Shown: positions 49,214 through 58,334, counted from the first letter of the stretch. The stretch is 64,000 nucleotides of DNA from Polaribacter filamentus (GCF_002943715.1 NZ_MQUA01000013.1:861001-925000), one strand, 5' to 3'. The notes: a model not told the origin generated them from the letters alone. Numbers and translations are program-made.

Positions 49214-49617
49214 AGTACTTTTTCATTCGCAATTATTAATTCAGACTTTCAATTATCAAATTCAAGAGTTCATACGCTCCAATTCCTAATCCAGTTCCAA
49301 TTAACATCCAGTAAATTCTTTGTTTTTTATCGGCTTGAACGATTTGTTTTTCAATTGTCTTTCCGTTTTTAACTAATTCCAATTCTATTTCTCTTTTATC
49401 GAATTGTTTGTATTTCGATTTCAGAATAAAATTTTCAGAATTCAGGTTTAGCTTGTGCTTAATTCCAGAAAAAGAGAATTTTTCAGAAACAGTTTTTCCA
49501 TCTAATAAAACTTTTTCAATTCCGAATACAGAATTCATAAATTCTATTTTGTGGTTTTCAATATTAAATTCAGCATATTTCATTTTTTGTTCAGTTTTTT
49601 TTCGGTATTGTTTACAA
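49085..49617. repeat. Duplicated cassette unit, copy A (533 bp)
   Basis: This segment equals 60007-60539 with three substitutions. It contains an attC-like site plus one gene. Both borders are at AA|CGT, i.e. inside the RYYYAAC boxes; sequence just outside differs (GCCCAA versus GGGCAA on the left, TTGTTGTATA versus CTCGGCTATG on the right). Confidence 0.92.
49236..49583 (-). CDS. Cassette gene: small tail-anchored protein, copy A
   Basis: A 115-residue protein starting at ATG 49581-49583 (MKYAEFNIENHKIEFMNSVF); an upstream in-frame extension through the repeat is not credible. Residues 1-85 are a charged beta-rich domain (FGIEKVLLDGKTVSEKFSFS), and the C-terminus is one transmembrane helix (IYWMLIGTGLGIGAYELLNL). 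Function unknown. The twin at 60158-60505 differs at one residue here (IVQAD versus TVQAD). Confidence 0.8.
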   Translation of the reverse strand: MKYAEFNIENHKIEFMNSVFGIEKVLLDGKTVSEKFSFSGIKHKLNLNSENFILKSKYKQFDKREIELELVKNGKTIEKQIVQADKKQRIYWMLIGTGLGIGAYELLNLIIESLN

Positions 49618-49748
49618 CGTTGTTGTATATGGTTTGTTGCGTGTTTCAAGCAACTAATTTAGTAAATAATTACTGACCAAGAAAGTCCGCGAGGACTTTC
49701 GTAAGTAGACGAGAAGCCAGCAATAAATTATATACGGTGTTGTGCGTA
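49610..49748. repeat. attC-like site
   Basis: GTTTACAACGTTGTTGTATA ... GTTTCAAGCAACTAATTTAG ... GAAAGTCCGCGAGGACTTTC ... TATATACGGTGTTGTGCGTA. Confidence 0.8.
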
Positions 49749-50255
49749 GGCTTTTATTGTTTCGTCCATTTTCTCTTTCGGATATTTCCATTTTAGCATT
49801 TTATTCGGTGAGCTATTTAGTCTACCATTTAAATCTCTAAAATTCATATTATCATAATCACCAAATTCATATTTCCAATCTTCAAGAAATAACAGACAAT
49901 TATTTAGAGAACCATTCGTACTTCGGTCATTATTTGTTTCATACAATTTAGTTTCTCCTATTATTTTTTCAACCAATTCATATTCAATTATAATTCCGTC
50001 GTAGATTAATTGCGCATAAAAAGTTTCTTTGAAAATAGAAGATAAATTTTTCAAATCAGTTTTTTTTACATTTGGTAAAATCAGAAGATATTTGGTCAGT
50101 TTGTTAATTAACAACCAACATTTTTTATGACTTACATAAAATAGAGTAGAAGTCCAATCGCCTAAATATTCGTTTTCAATTTTGTCATTTTCACATATAA
50201 ATTCTTTCGTAACTTTTTCCAGTTTTCGAGTTGTAAATATTTTAGTTTGGCTCAT
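49728..50255 (-). CDS. Cassette gene: unknown soluble protein
   Basis: A 175-residue protein from ATG 50253-50255 (MSQTKIFTTRKLEKVTKEFI). A further in-frame extension upstream lies in the terminal repeat of IS3 copy 2 and is rejected. It has a few aromatic-rich segments (WTSTLFYVSHKKCWLLINKL) and no signal or membrane helix. Its last six codons (AYAQHRI, stop at 49728) lie inside the attC-like site, so the repeat supplies the C-terminus. No family recognised. Confidence 0.7.
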   Translation of the reverse strand: MSQTKIFTTRKLEKVTKEFICENDKIENEYLGDWTSTLFYVSHKKCWLLINKLTKYLLILPNVKKTDLKNLSSIFKETFYAQLIYDGIIIEYELVEKIIGETKLYETNNDRSTNGSLNNCLLFLEDWKYEFGDYDNMNFRDLNGRLNSSPNKMLKWKYPKEKMDETIKAYAQHRI

Positions 50256-50410
50256 TAATTTCAGTATTTTACGTTCTGTTTGTCTTCTCCTGAAATAGGT
50301 TGTCAATTTTTGTTATGAATTTTATGATCAAAAATAGTGTTTAGTAATCGGAACATTGATAACTTTTTTAAAAAATTCCCTCCGGGTTTTAAAAAAGTTA
50401 CCAACATTCC

Positions 50411-51296
50411 TTACGTATTTAAAATAGATTTTTTCATTTTTCTATAAGATTTGTATTTGTGTTGTTGGTTTTTGTGAGCAAACTCGGGTGTTTTCAACTC
50501 TACTGAGTAATGTCTTCTATGGTTGTTATAAATTTCAATAGCCTGTTTGACCATTTTTTGAGCTGTTTTAAAGTTTGGAATCGTTTTCCCTAATCCAAAT
50601 TCTTGTTTTAGAATTCCATTAATCCTTTCAGCTACAGCATTTTCGTATGGGCTTGAGTTTTGAGTTGTACTTAAAGTCATGTTTTTTGCTTTGGCAAAAT
50701 CTGCAAAATCAGGACAGCAATATTGTATCCCTCTATCAGAGTGATGAATTGTGTTTTGATGTTTGTAAATTCGATTATTGCCAGCCATTTCCAGAGCATC
50801 TTTTACTAGTTTTACTTTCATATTTGTATCTATTTTATAGCCCATTACTTTTTTAGAATAGGCATCCGTAACCAGCGCTAAATAGGCATGTTGTGATGCT
50901 AATTTAATGTAGGTTATATCGCTTACAAATACTTGTTCTGCGTTTATAATTTCAAGGTTTACAGTTAAATCTTCTGATTTGTAAAAGCCATGATTAGAGT
51001 CAGTTGTAATATGATATTTTTTAGTTTTCTTAATCAATAAGCCATAGTTTCTCATTAAGGCGTAGAACTTGTCACGCCCCATTTTAATGCCGTTTTTGAT
51101 TAAATCACCCTTGATATCCAAATATACTTTTGCACAACCATAACGAGGCTGTAAAAGCCTAATGGGCTTTATTAGCTCAAAGATAATAAGTGCTTGTTTT
51201 TGTTCTAATTCTTGTTTTTTGATTCTTTTGTAATAAGCCTGTCTGCTTATACCGAAGCATTGGTGGATCCATTTCTCTTTGAAAGGTCTTTCATTT
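50411..51296 (-). CDS. IS3 transposase OrfB (frameshift product), copy 2
   Basis: Same protein as the copy-1 OrfB, with the DDE residues in FVSDITYIK, HHSDRGIQY and AERINGILK. Translation again depends on -1 slippage from orfA at the A7 run (51294-51300). Confidence 0.9.
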
Positions 51297-51657
51297 TTTT
51301 CTCCACTTCTTTGTACAGTGCTTCGGGCAATAACTTTTTTGCGAATCCAAGATTTGTACTATTCTCAAAATCAGCGATTATCATTTGTTGAAAGTCTTTA
51401 ACGAACTCGAGTTCTTCGACACGTTCTTTGAGTTTTTTAAGTTCTTGATTTTTACTCATTGTTTTAGAATTTTGTTCAAAGGAACGCAATTTTTTCATCC
51501 AATAGGTAATAGATGATCGAGAAATTCCATGCAATTTAGCTGCATAATTTACAGAAATCTGACCGTTTGTAATTTGGTCAATGATGGAAAGTTTGAGATC
51601 AAAACCAATTTTTTGATACTTCTTTTTTGGACAGGGGTGTTTTTTTGTTAGTGTCAT
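51247..51657 (-). CDS. IS3 OrfA (helix-turn-helix), copy 2
   Basis: 136 residues, identical to copy-1 OrfA, with the HTH AAKLHGISRSSITYWMKKLR and the coiled-coil linker. The stop overlaps the beginning of the orfB frame by about 50 bp. Confidence 0.9.
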   Translation of the reverse strand: MTLTKKHPCPKKKYQKIGFDLKLSIIDQITNGQISVNYAAKLHGISRSSITYWMKKLRSFEQNSKTMSKNQELKKLKERVEELEFVKDFQQMIIADFENSTNLGFAKKLLPEALYKEVEKKMKDLSKRNGSTNASV

Positions 51658-51720
51658 AAGTTGCTAAAAGTGTTTAATTTTTTGTCAACCTATTTCAGGA
51701 ATTGTCAGTAATTTGTATTA

Positions 51721-51855
51721 AACACAACGTTTATGTATAAGAATAGTTGCGGGTTTGCGTGCGAGGATTTTCCGCAGGAAAATCAGATGTAGCAAACACG
51801 CAACTACCTTTGTTTTAGCACTAAACCGCAATTATTTTTATACGGTGTTAGGCAC
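51721..51855. repeat. attC-like site (GCGAGGATTTTCC class)
   Basis: AACACAACGTTTATGTATAA ... GCGAGGATTTTCCGCAGG ... TTTAGCACTAAACCGC ... TTATACGGTGTTAGGCAC. The right box GTTAGGC is a perfect GTTRRRY-type core. Confidence 0.85.
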
Positions 51856-51857
51856 AG

Positions 51858-52774
51858 TTATTCTTTCAATTTTAAAAATATTGCTGCATTATTATAAAAA
51901 ATATCTTCTTTCTCTTTATCTGTCAAGAAATCAAGACTTTTTAGGAAATTAATTGATTTTTCAATAGCATATGGAAATTTCATTTGATCAGAGCCAAACA
52001 TTACTCGATTTAGATAACCAGCTTCTTTTGCGTTTTTGATAAATTCTTTAATATAGCGTTGTGTATTAGGTTCTACCCATAACATTACTGCAAGATCTGT
52101 ATAGAGTTGTGGATAATAGGCCATGAGCCTAAGAGCATGCTCTGGCCAATCTTCTCCACCAGCATGCATCATATAAATTCGAAGTTTAGGATATTTCACC
52201 AAAACATCTTCAATTGTATATGGATCACCTAATTTTAATCTTGCTTTTGGTGACCAAGAATATGTTCCACCAGGATCTCCCCCCCCATGTGTACAGCCAC
52301 AGGAATATCATATTTTTCACAAATTTGTAAGTAAGGCTGCCAAATAGAATCACTTAACGTTGTCCCACCGTAATAAGGCGCGGTTTCTCCGAAAACTTCA
52401 ATTTTATTATCTTTCACCATTTGTTCAAATTTTACAGAATCCATGTCATAATCATCTGGTGTATACATTAAAATACCTCTTATGATACGTTGATTACTAT
52501 CTTTTGTTACCCAATTCTCAACACTTTCAGGATTACCACTTACCATTGCCTTAACGATATTAAATTTTTCAAATGCAGCAAATGTTTCTAAACGGTGTGA
52601 TTCTGCATTTTTTGAACCTTTATTACCGTAATAATCTTGGTCTGGTTCTTTTCCTTCAAATTCACTTTCAGTGTAGGAGTGAATATGCATGTCAATAATC
52701 TTTGTATGGGTTTGTGCAAACAAGGATAAATGAACTAAAGTAGAAGTCAGTAATATAATATTGAACTTTTTCAT
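51858..52774 (-). CDS. Cassette gene: amidohydrolase family protein, frameshifted in a G8 run
   Basis: A secreted metal-dependent hydrolase (signal MKKFNIILLTSTLVHLSLFA) of about 305 residues. KIIDMHIHSYTE holds the HxH metal ligands, AVHMGGDPGG the next His, YMMHAGGEDWPEHALRLM a further His, and VMFGSDQMKFP the terminal Asp. The reading frame breaks at a run of eight Cs (52279-52286, G8 in the gene). One base fewer joins the two halves with the expected GGDPGGTYSW. It is either a sequencing miscount, decay or a slippage switch. IS3 copy 3 sits 8 bp upstream of the start. Confidence 0.85.
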
Positions 52775-52910
52775 GGTATTTTGTCTTATCCTATTATACG
52801 TTGACCTTTTTTAAGGTTAATAATTGCTTTTTAAATTTATACTTTATTGCCGGAACATTGATAAGTTTTTTAAAAATTCCCCTTCGGGTTTTAAAAACTT
52901 ATCAACATTC

Positions 52911-53702
52911 CTACGGCGCTAAAGTAGTAACTTTAACTCGTTTATAATTTTTGTTTTCATGTTGATTGTATTGTAAATGAACTTCTTGTGGTTTTTTTAA
53001 ATCTAAACTCCAATGCATTCTTTGGTTGTTGTAAAGTGCTACAGCTTCTTTCACCATTTTTTGAGCGATTTCTACAGATTTAATAGTGTTTTTTAATGCA
53101 AATTCGTACTTCAAAATACCATTTATTCGTTCTGCAATTGCGTTTTCATAAGGGTCATATTGTTGGGTTGTGCTTAATATAAATCCTTTATTTTGTGCAT
53201 ATTGTGAGTAATCTGGACAGCAATATTGGATTCCTCTGTCGGAATGATGAATGATGTTTTTGTGATTAAAAATGCAGTTTTTATGAGCCATACTTAATGC
53301 TTCTTTTACCATCGAAACTTTCATATTGTCTTGCAAGTTCCAGCCCATAATTTTACGAGAATACGCATCGGTTACAAGGGCTAAATAGGCGTGACCCGAA
53401 TCGGTTTTAATGTAAGTAATATCGCTTACAAAGACTTGTTCGCTATGAGTTATTTTCAAGTCAGTCAATAAATTAGGCGATTTATAAAAGAAGTGTTTGG
53501 AGTCTGTTGTAATAAAATAACGCTTGGTTTTTTTAATCAGCATTCCTCTTAAGCGTAGTAAATCGTTTATGGCATCTCGCCCCATTTTGATATTGATTTC
53601 CATTAGTTTTGGTTCTAAATATTCGTACAGCTTTCTTGTTCCAGTTTTGGGTAGTGTTTTTCGGTATTCAAGCACTAAATTCAGCACTTTTTCTCTTGCC
53701 AA
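52911..53702 (-). CDS. IS3 transposase OrfB, copy 3
   Basis: At least 263 residues of the catalytic subunit: FVSDITYIKTDSGHAYLALV, NIIHHSDRGIQYCC and ENAIAERINGILKYEF hold the DDE residues. The frame is open further upstream (IKWIYESLGITKQAYYQGVE) into the end of orfA, so it is expected as an OrfAB frameshift fusion, with A-rich sequence near 53780-53800 as the slip site. Confidence 0.88.
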   Translation of the reverse strand: MAREKVLNLVLEYRKTLPKTGTRKLYEYLEPKLMEINIKMGRDAINDLLRLRGMLIKKTKRYFITTDSKHFFYKSPNLLTDLKITHSEQVFVSDITYIKTDSGHAYLALVTDAYSRKIMGWNLQDNMKVSMVKEALSMAHKNCIFNHKNIIHHSDRGIQYCCPDYSQYAQNKGFILSTTQQYDPYENAIAERINGILKYEFALKNTIKSVEIAQKMVKEAVALYNNQRMHWSLDLKKPQEVHLQYNQHENKNYKRVKVTTLAP

Positions 53703-53776
53703 TTCTTTTACTTTTTCCCTTTCAACACCTTGATAATAGGCTTGTTTTGTAATCCCGAGCGATTCGTAAATCCATT

Positions 53777-54160
53777 TTATTTTGAAAGCTTTTTCTTCTT
53801 TCTTTGAATTTCGTTTGCCAATCCCTCGGGCAAGTACTTTTTTGAGAGTTCCTCCCCCGTAACTTTCTCAAATTCAACAATTAATTCTTGTTGAAATTCT
53901 TTGATTCCTTCTAGATCCTCGATTCTTTCCTTGAGTTTTTTAATCTCATCATCTTTTGAAATAAAGGTTTTTTGATTGGAATAGTTGCTTAATTTTTTCA
54001 TCCAGTAGTGTATTGTTGTTCGTGAAATATTGTACTTCTTCGAAGCAAAGTTAGCGGATATTTGACCATTATTGATTTGGTCAATGACAAAAAGTTTGTA
54101 CTCGAAAGTAACTTTTTGATAGCTGTCTTTTCGACAGGCCTGATTTGTTGGTGTTTCCAT
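53777..54160 (-). CDS. IS3 OrfA, copy 3
   Basis: A 127-residue DNA-binding subunit: YKLFVIDQINNGQISANFAS with KKYNISRTTIHYWMKKLSN (HTH), then a coiled coil (EIKKLKERIEDLEGIKEFQQ) and an A-rich end coding QRKKKKLSK. Related to, but clearly distinct from, OrfA of copies 1 and 2. Confidence 0.88.
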   Translation of the reverse strand: METPTNQACRKDSYQKVTFEYKLFVIDQINNGQISANFASKKYNISRTTIHYWMKKLSNYSNQKTFISKDDEIKKLKERIEDLEGIKEFQQELIVEFEKVTGEELSKKYLPEGLANEIQRKKKKLSK

Positions 54161-54222
54161 AGTGTGCTAAAAGTGTTTAATTTTTAGTCAACCTATTTTA
54201 GGACGATACATTTTCATAAGTT

Positions 54223-54350
54223 GTGCCTAACGGTATTGTATAACTAAAGTTGCGTTTTGGCAACCACAATTATTCGTTGGTTAAATTTATGGTTTTTGTT
54301 TGTTAGAATCATTCTATATTCCTCTATTTAGCAATTTTGGTTATGCGTTG
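54223..54350. repeat. attC-like site interrupted by group II intron 2
   Basis: GTGCCTAACGGTATTGTATA ... GTTGCGTTTTGGCAACC ... CTATTTAGCAATTTTGG, then TTATGCGTTGT joined to the intron. The remainder of the right box (GTAGCACG) follows at about 56207. The left box GCCTAAC is a perfect RYYYAAC. Confidence 0.75.
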
Positions 54351-56206
54351 TGTGTGCCCAGTATGGGCATCTTTAACTTATCGCAAGATAAGTTATTCAA
54401 CTAGAGGGTGCAAGTCCCTTATGCACAGGAGTAACGTCTTGAAGCATTAGTAAGTCGCAAGGGTGGTAACTGCGAAGTTACATCTGAAGAAAGCGAGACT
54501 ACAAAACTCGGTACTGACGAACAGAAATCGTATACAGAGGCATATTTACTTGGGTAAGCAAGCACATCATTGTAACGCCCAAAAGAGTAACAAAAGGGTA
54601 AGTATGTAGATACGGCAGGAATTGAGTGAAAGAAGATGCCATTACCTGGGGAGGTCTCTAGAGCCACGAGTTGGCTGTATAGAGAAGTCAGCAGAAGTCA
54701 TAGTACTTACAGGAAACGAGGAGGGAAAACCCTCACGGTCTCACAAGTAAGGAAGGACTGAACATTAAATTACGTTGTAATTCGACTAGGAGGCGTTGCT
54801 AGCCTAGTCTTAGCTCAACAGGAGTAAACAAATTATTTAAAACTATGATTGCCCAAGTATTAGAAGCTACGAATCTTTATAAAGCAGCACGTCAAGTTAT
54901 GCGCAATAAAGGAGCAAGCGGAATAGACAGTATGTCGCATCAAAAACTCCCTGAATACATTAGGGAAAATAGGTCAGAACTACTGCTATCCATTTGTAAT
55001 AATAGCTATGTACCACAAGCAATTTTAGGAGTAACGATCCCTAAAGGAAATGGTAAAACCCGACTTTTAGGAATACCAACGGTAGTAGACAGATGGTTAC
55101 AACAGGGGGTAAACCAACAATTAATGACTAAGTTCGAATACGAATTTGAAACCTTTAGTTACGGATTTCGCCCACAGAAGAACATCCAAAAGGCAGTACT
55201 ACAAGCCCAGCGATACATCAATGATGGCTATCAGGATATTGTAGATATTGACTTAAAAGGATTCTTCGATGAAGTAGACCATTGCATCCTACTGCAACTT
55301 ATTTACAACAAAGTACAATGCCGAACCACCTTGCGTTTAATCCGAAAATGGCTTAGAGTTCCCATTTCAATAAATGGAAAACTTTATAAACGCCGAAAAG
55401 GAATTCCACAAGGCAGTCCAATAAGTCCATTACTATCTAATATTATATTAGACGTTCTGGATAAAGAAATGCAAAAACAAGGGGTACGATATGTGCGTTA
55501 TGCAGACGATTTTAGTATGTATGCTAAAAGCAAAAGCGAGGCAAAACGAATAGGAAATAGCATGTATTTGTTTCTTAGAGACAAATTAAAGCTCCCTATA
55601 AATGGTGCTAAAAGTGGTATACGCAGACCTGTAAATTTTAAATTGCTAGGACACGGTTTTGTGCCAATCTATAAGAAAGGCATAAAAGGGCAGTATCAAC
55701 TAGTTGTAAAACAGGAAAGTTGGGAAAAGTTTAAGCGCAATCTTAAAAGTTTAACCAAGAAAACCAAACCAATGTCTTTACTAGAAAGACTCGAGCGACT
55801 AAATCAAGTTTGCAGGGGCTGGATGAATAATTACCGATTAACAAACATTTATGCTAAACTTAAAAAGTTGGATGAATGGTTGCGAAATAGGTTACGATAT
55901 TGCATTTGGCATGATTGGAAAAAACTAGAAAGAAAACGTAAAAGCCTAATTCGATTAGGAATAGAAAACGGACAAGCGTATGCTTGGAGTAGAACAAGAA
56001 TGGGAGGCTGGGCAGTAGCCCAAAGCCCTATACTTAAAACTACAATTACCCTTTCTATACTTAAAAGAAAAGGTTACAAACCCATGGTAGATTACATAAA
56101 TAAGAAGCAAACTTCAATTTGGTGAACCGCCGTATACGAGACCCGTACGTACGGTGGTGTGAGAGGCGCACTGGCTACTTTTTGGTAGTCAGCCGTCTAC
56201 TCGATT
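54350..56206 (+). mobile_element. Group II intron (IIC-attC type), copy 2
   Basis: Nearly identical to copy 1 over ~1.86 kb (GTGTGTGCCCAGTATGGGCA ... TCAGCCGTCTACTCGAT), with one base fewer in the G-run near 54723. Same insertion position in the attC-like site and the same orientation, antisense to the cassette genes. Flanking DNA shows no target duplication. Confidence 0.88.
54845..56125 (+). CDS. ltrA: Group II intron reverse transcriptase / maturase, copy 2
   Basis: 426 residues, identical in deduced sequence to the copy at 42307-43587, with the same RT blocks, YADD at 219-222, maturase domain and no endonuclease domain. The lack of endonuclease fits insertion into single-stranded or structured DNA such as a folded attC hairpin. 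Confidence 0.95.
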   Translation: MIAQVLEATNLYKAARQVMRNKGASGIDSMSHQKLPEYIRENRSELLLSICNNSYVPQAILGVTIPKGNGKTRLLGIPTVVDRWLQQGVNQQLMTKFEYEFETFSYGFRPQKNIQKAVLQAQRYINDGYQDIVDIDLKGFFDEVDHCILLQLIYNKVQCRTTLRLIRKWLRVPISINGKLYKRRKGIPQGSPISPLLSNIILDVLDKEMQKQGVRYVRYADDFSMYAKSKSEAKRIGNSMYLFLRDKLKLPINGAKSGIRRPVNFKLLGHGFVPIYKKGIKGQYQLVVKQESWEKFKRNLKSLTKKTKPMSLLERLERLNQVCRGWMNNYRLTNIYAKLKKLDEWLRNRLRYCIWHDWKKLERKRKSLIRLGIENGQAYAWSRTRMGGWAVAQSPILKTTITLSILKRKGYKPMVDYINKKQTSIW

Positions 56207-56217
56207 GTAGCACGTTT

Positions 56218-56832
56218 TTACATATCATGATTAATAATTATAATCAATTTTCGTTTTGGTGATATTAAATAAAAGTCAGTTCCACCAGTTTTTTTATAGG
56301 CATAAAATCCACCTTTTTCGTTTGCTACAGTTCTGATGAAGTCTTGTCGTTCTACAATTTCTCCTTTCCAACCTCCATAAGTTGGCGTCACAAATTCAAG
56401 CGTTTCAATATCAGTTCGTTTCACTGGCGTTTCAGTCCATTTTATGTCACTGAGTTCATTTGGCGGAAAGTTTTGAACGAAATCTTCAGGTGGGTTTGTA
56501 AAATAGTCCGCCATTTCATCGTTAAATTTATAAATGTCTAGCGAGTAACCTTCTCCACGCACACCTATTTCTCCGTAATCATATTCTTCCCAACTCCAAA
56601 AGGATTTTCCAGTCAATTCTTCAGACCTTTCTTTAATATAAAAGTTTTTTGATAATGGGAATATTTGTAATTGCCAAGAAACAAAAATTACTATCACACT
56701 TAGAATTGAAGTTTGAATAATAAAGGATTTTCGATTTCCTGTTTTGTATGCTTTAAATATTCGGTAAACCCAAAATATCAATCCAATTATGATTAGAATA
56801 AAAATCAGTAAAATTATTAGGTAGAATGTCAT
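56218..56832 (-). CDS. Cassette gene: two-helix membrane protein, unknown
   Basis: A 204-residue protein with two N-terminal membrane segments (YLIILLIFILIIIGLIFWVY at 4-23 and SFIIQTSILSVIVIFVSWQL at 36-55) and a ~145-residue external domain (KSFWSWEEYDYGEIGVRGEG; GFYAYKKTGGTDFYLISPKR). I do not recognise it. The cassette starts at TTGTAGCAC right after intron 2 and ends GTGTTACAAC (one mismatch to its complement). Confidence 0.7.
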   Translation of the reverse strand: MTFYLIILLIFILIIIGLIFWVYRIFKAYKTGNRKSFIIQTSILSVIVIFVSWQLQIFPLSKNFYIKERSEELTGKSFWSWEEYDYGEIGVRGEGYSLDIYKFNDEMADYFTNPPEDFVQNFPPNELSDIKWTETPVKRTDIETLEFVTPTYGGWKGEIVERQDFIRTVANEKGGFYAYKKTGGTDFYLISPKRKLIIIINHDM

Positions 56833-56841
56833 TTTTCAAAT

Positions 56842-56980
56842 GTGTTACAACGTGGTTGTGTATTGAATGTTGCGGTTTTGTGAACGAGGAATTTCCAACG
56901 GAAATTCGGTAGTTTGCAAAGAAGCAACAAGTTTTAGTTTAGCCAAATATAGCAATATTTAATACACGGTGTTGTGGCAC
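56842..56980. repeat. attC-like site (GAGGAATTTCC class)
   Basis: GTGTTACAACGTGGTTGTGT ... AACGAGGAATTTCCAACGG ... TTTTAGTTTAGCCAAATATA ... AATACACGGTGTTGTGGCAC. Confidence 0.85.
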
Positions 56981-56987
56981 GTTATTG

Positions 56988-58169
56988 TTATTCATCTCTT
57001 TGTTTTAATTCAGGTAAATCTTTAGAAATTTCGTAATATTTCTTGTCATTCATTAAACTTTCTCGTACTTTTTCTAATTGCTCATTTAATTGTTTTGGAA
57101 CATTATATTTGATTCCAAAACTTTTTCTTATTTCAGTATCAGTATGCTTGTCATATTCTTTCCAGTCAATTTCTGGTGTGTTAACAAGGTCAATTTGTTC
57201 CTTTATGATTTCTAAAAGCTCCTTTGATTCATTTGAGTTGACATCATAAAATTCAAGTTGTCTTAAAATATCTTTTGGGAAAGCATAACGCCAATTATCA
57301 ATTGAATTTCTATTAAAGTACTTGCCGTTTTCTTTAAAGTTCTTAATCGCAATTTTTTGAAGAATGATTGTATCTAAAGATACTTTTTTATCTTTTGAAA
57401 AGGCTGACTTCAAACTAATCACTTGCTTGAATGAACTTTCAGTATGCCATTTTTTTAAGGTCTTAATTGTATTTTCGTTAAATTCAATTCCGTACACAAC
57501 TTTGGCTTTATTTATTTGTTGGTCAACGTAATTAAAATCTGATTCAAATTTTTTATAATAGACATTATTTAGTATCTCTTGATTCACAGATGTTGTAGTT
57601 TTTAATGTAAAAGTTATTACAAAACAAATTACGAATGAAAATAATATCCATTTTTCTGAACGATAAATTAGCCTAACTATAAACCAATTTTGTGCAAAAA
57701 CTACAATTGGAATTAAAACAAATAAAAGCCAATATTGTTCGAATAAATTTAGTTGATTATCATAACCTGGCATTCCATATAAAATGAAAGGAACAATTGA
57801 ACCAAATCGAGCAATCATCATTAAAATTAGCCAAAAAGTAAAGAAAATATTTGTTCTAGATAATTGTTTATAAATTTTGTCTTTTTTCCTTTTATGATTA
57901 TTATTTGTCATCCAAATTGCAATCGTAACTGAAAGACCTAAAACGGTTGCAAGTGACGAAAAAAAGTAATTATAAAAAAGTAATTCAGATTTTTCTAAAA
58001 TGAATAAATCAGCAGATAAAGTGGTGAAAAACCTAAATAATTCTCGGAAATAATTAAACGTTAATGAAATTACAATTGCAGAAAATAAACCTGAAATTAT
58101 TCCAATCCAAAATCTTTGTTTCCCGATTTTTTGAATAGATATTTCTTCTTTCCTAAATTTTCCTGTCAT
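56988..58169 (-). CDS. Cassette gene: multi-pass membrane protein, unknown
   Basis: A 393-residue protein with about five to six hydrophobic helices in residues 20-205 (FWIGIISGLFSAIVISLTFN, YFFSSLATVLGLSVTIAIWM, WLLFVLIPIVVFAQNWFIVR, LFSFVICFVITFTL) and a ~190-residue charged, helical C-terminal domain. The N-terminal RKEEISIQKIGKQR is cytoplasmic by the positive-inside rule. I recognise no family. Membrane-plus-helical-effector layouts occur among defence proteins, but nothing here proves that. Cassette ends GTTGTGGCAC and GCGCCACAAC agree apart from one base. Confidence 0.75.
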   Translation of the reverse strand: MTGKFRKEEISIQKIGKQRFWIGIISGLFSAIVISLTFNYFRELFRFFTTLSADLFILEKSELLFYNYFFSSLATVLGLSVTIAIWMTNNNHKRKKDKIYKQLSRTNIFFTFWLILMMIARFGSIVPFILYGMPGYDNQLNLFEQYWLLFVLIPIVVFAQNWFIVRLIYRSEKWILFSFVICFVITFTLKTTTSVNQEILNNVYYKKFESDFNYVDQQINKAKVVYGIEFNENTIKTLKKWHTESSFKQVISLKSAFSKDKKVSLDTIILQKIAIKNFKENGKYFNRNSIDNWRYAFPKDILRQLEFYDVNSNESKELLEIIKEQIDLVNTPEIDWKEYDKHTDTEIRKSFGIKYNVPKQLNEQLEKVRESLMNDKKYYEISKDLPELKQRDE

Positions 58170-58188
58170 TTATGGATTTCGTTTTTAA

Positions 58189-58330
58189 TGCGCCACAACG
58201 TTGTTTTGTATGGAAAGTTGCGATTTTGTAAACGAGGAATTTCCAGTGAAAATTCAGAAGTTTGCAAAAGAGCAACAAGTTTTAGTTTAAACCAAATACA
58301 GCAATTTTTTATACAAGGTGTTGTATGTAG
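58189..58330. repeat. attC-like site (GAGGAATTTCC class)
   Basis: TGCGCCACAACGTTGTTTTG ... GAGGAATTTCCAGTGAAAAT ... TACAGCAATTTTTTATACAA, ending GGTGTTGTATGTAG. Confidence 0.85.
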
Positions 58331-58334
58331 TTAT

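Larger units (their letters stand above)
50281..51707 (-). mobile_element. IS3-family insertion sequence, copy 2
   Basis: Its transposase genes are identical to those of copy 1. Tips TGTCTTCTCCTGAAATAGG and the complement of CCTATTTCAGGAATTGTCA give terminal repeats with only a few mismatches. The left ~60 bp differ from copy 1, whose left tip instead matches copy 3. It lies 26 bp upstream of the start of the gene at 49728-50255. Confidence 0.9.
52782..54210 (-). mobile_element. IS3-family insertion sequence, copy 3 (different member)
   Basis: About 1.43 kb. Tips TGTCTTATCCTATTATACG and the complement of AACCTATTTTAGGACGATACA match at most positions. The flanking TTT/TTT may be a 3-bp target duplication. 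The transposase is diverged from copies 1 and 2. It lies inside the amidohydrolase cassette: the cassette ends GTTAGGCACA (51847) and TGTGCCTAAC (54231) still match across it. Confidence 0.9.

Noticed and set aside
42307..56125. Diversity-generating retroelement or retron reverse transcriptases
   Set aside because: Both RTs carry maturase domains and lie inside group II intron ribozyme sequence with a domain V; no template/variable repeat pair or msr/msd-like RNA was seen.
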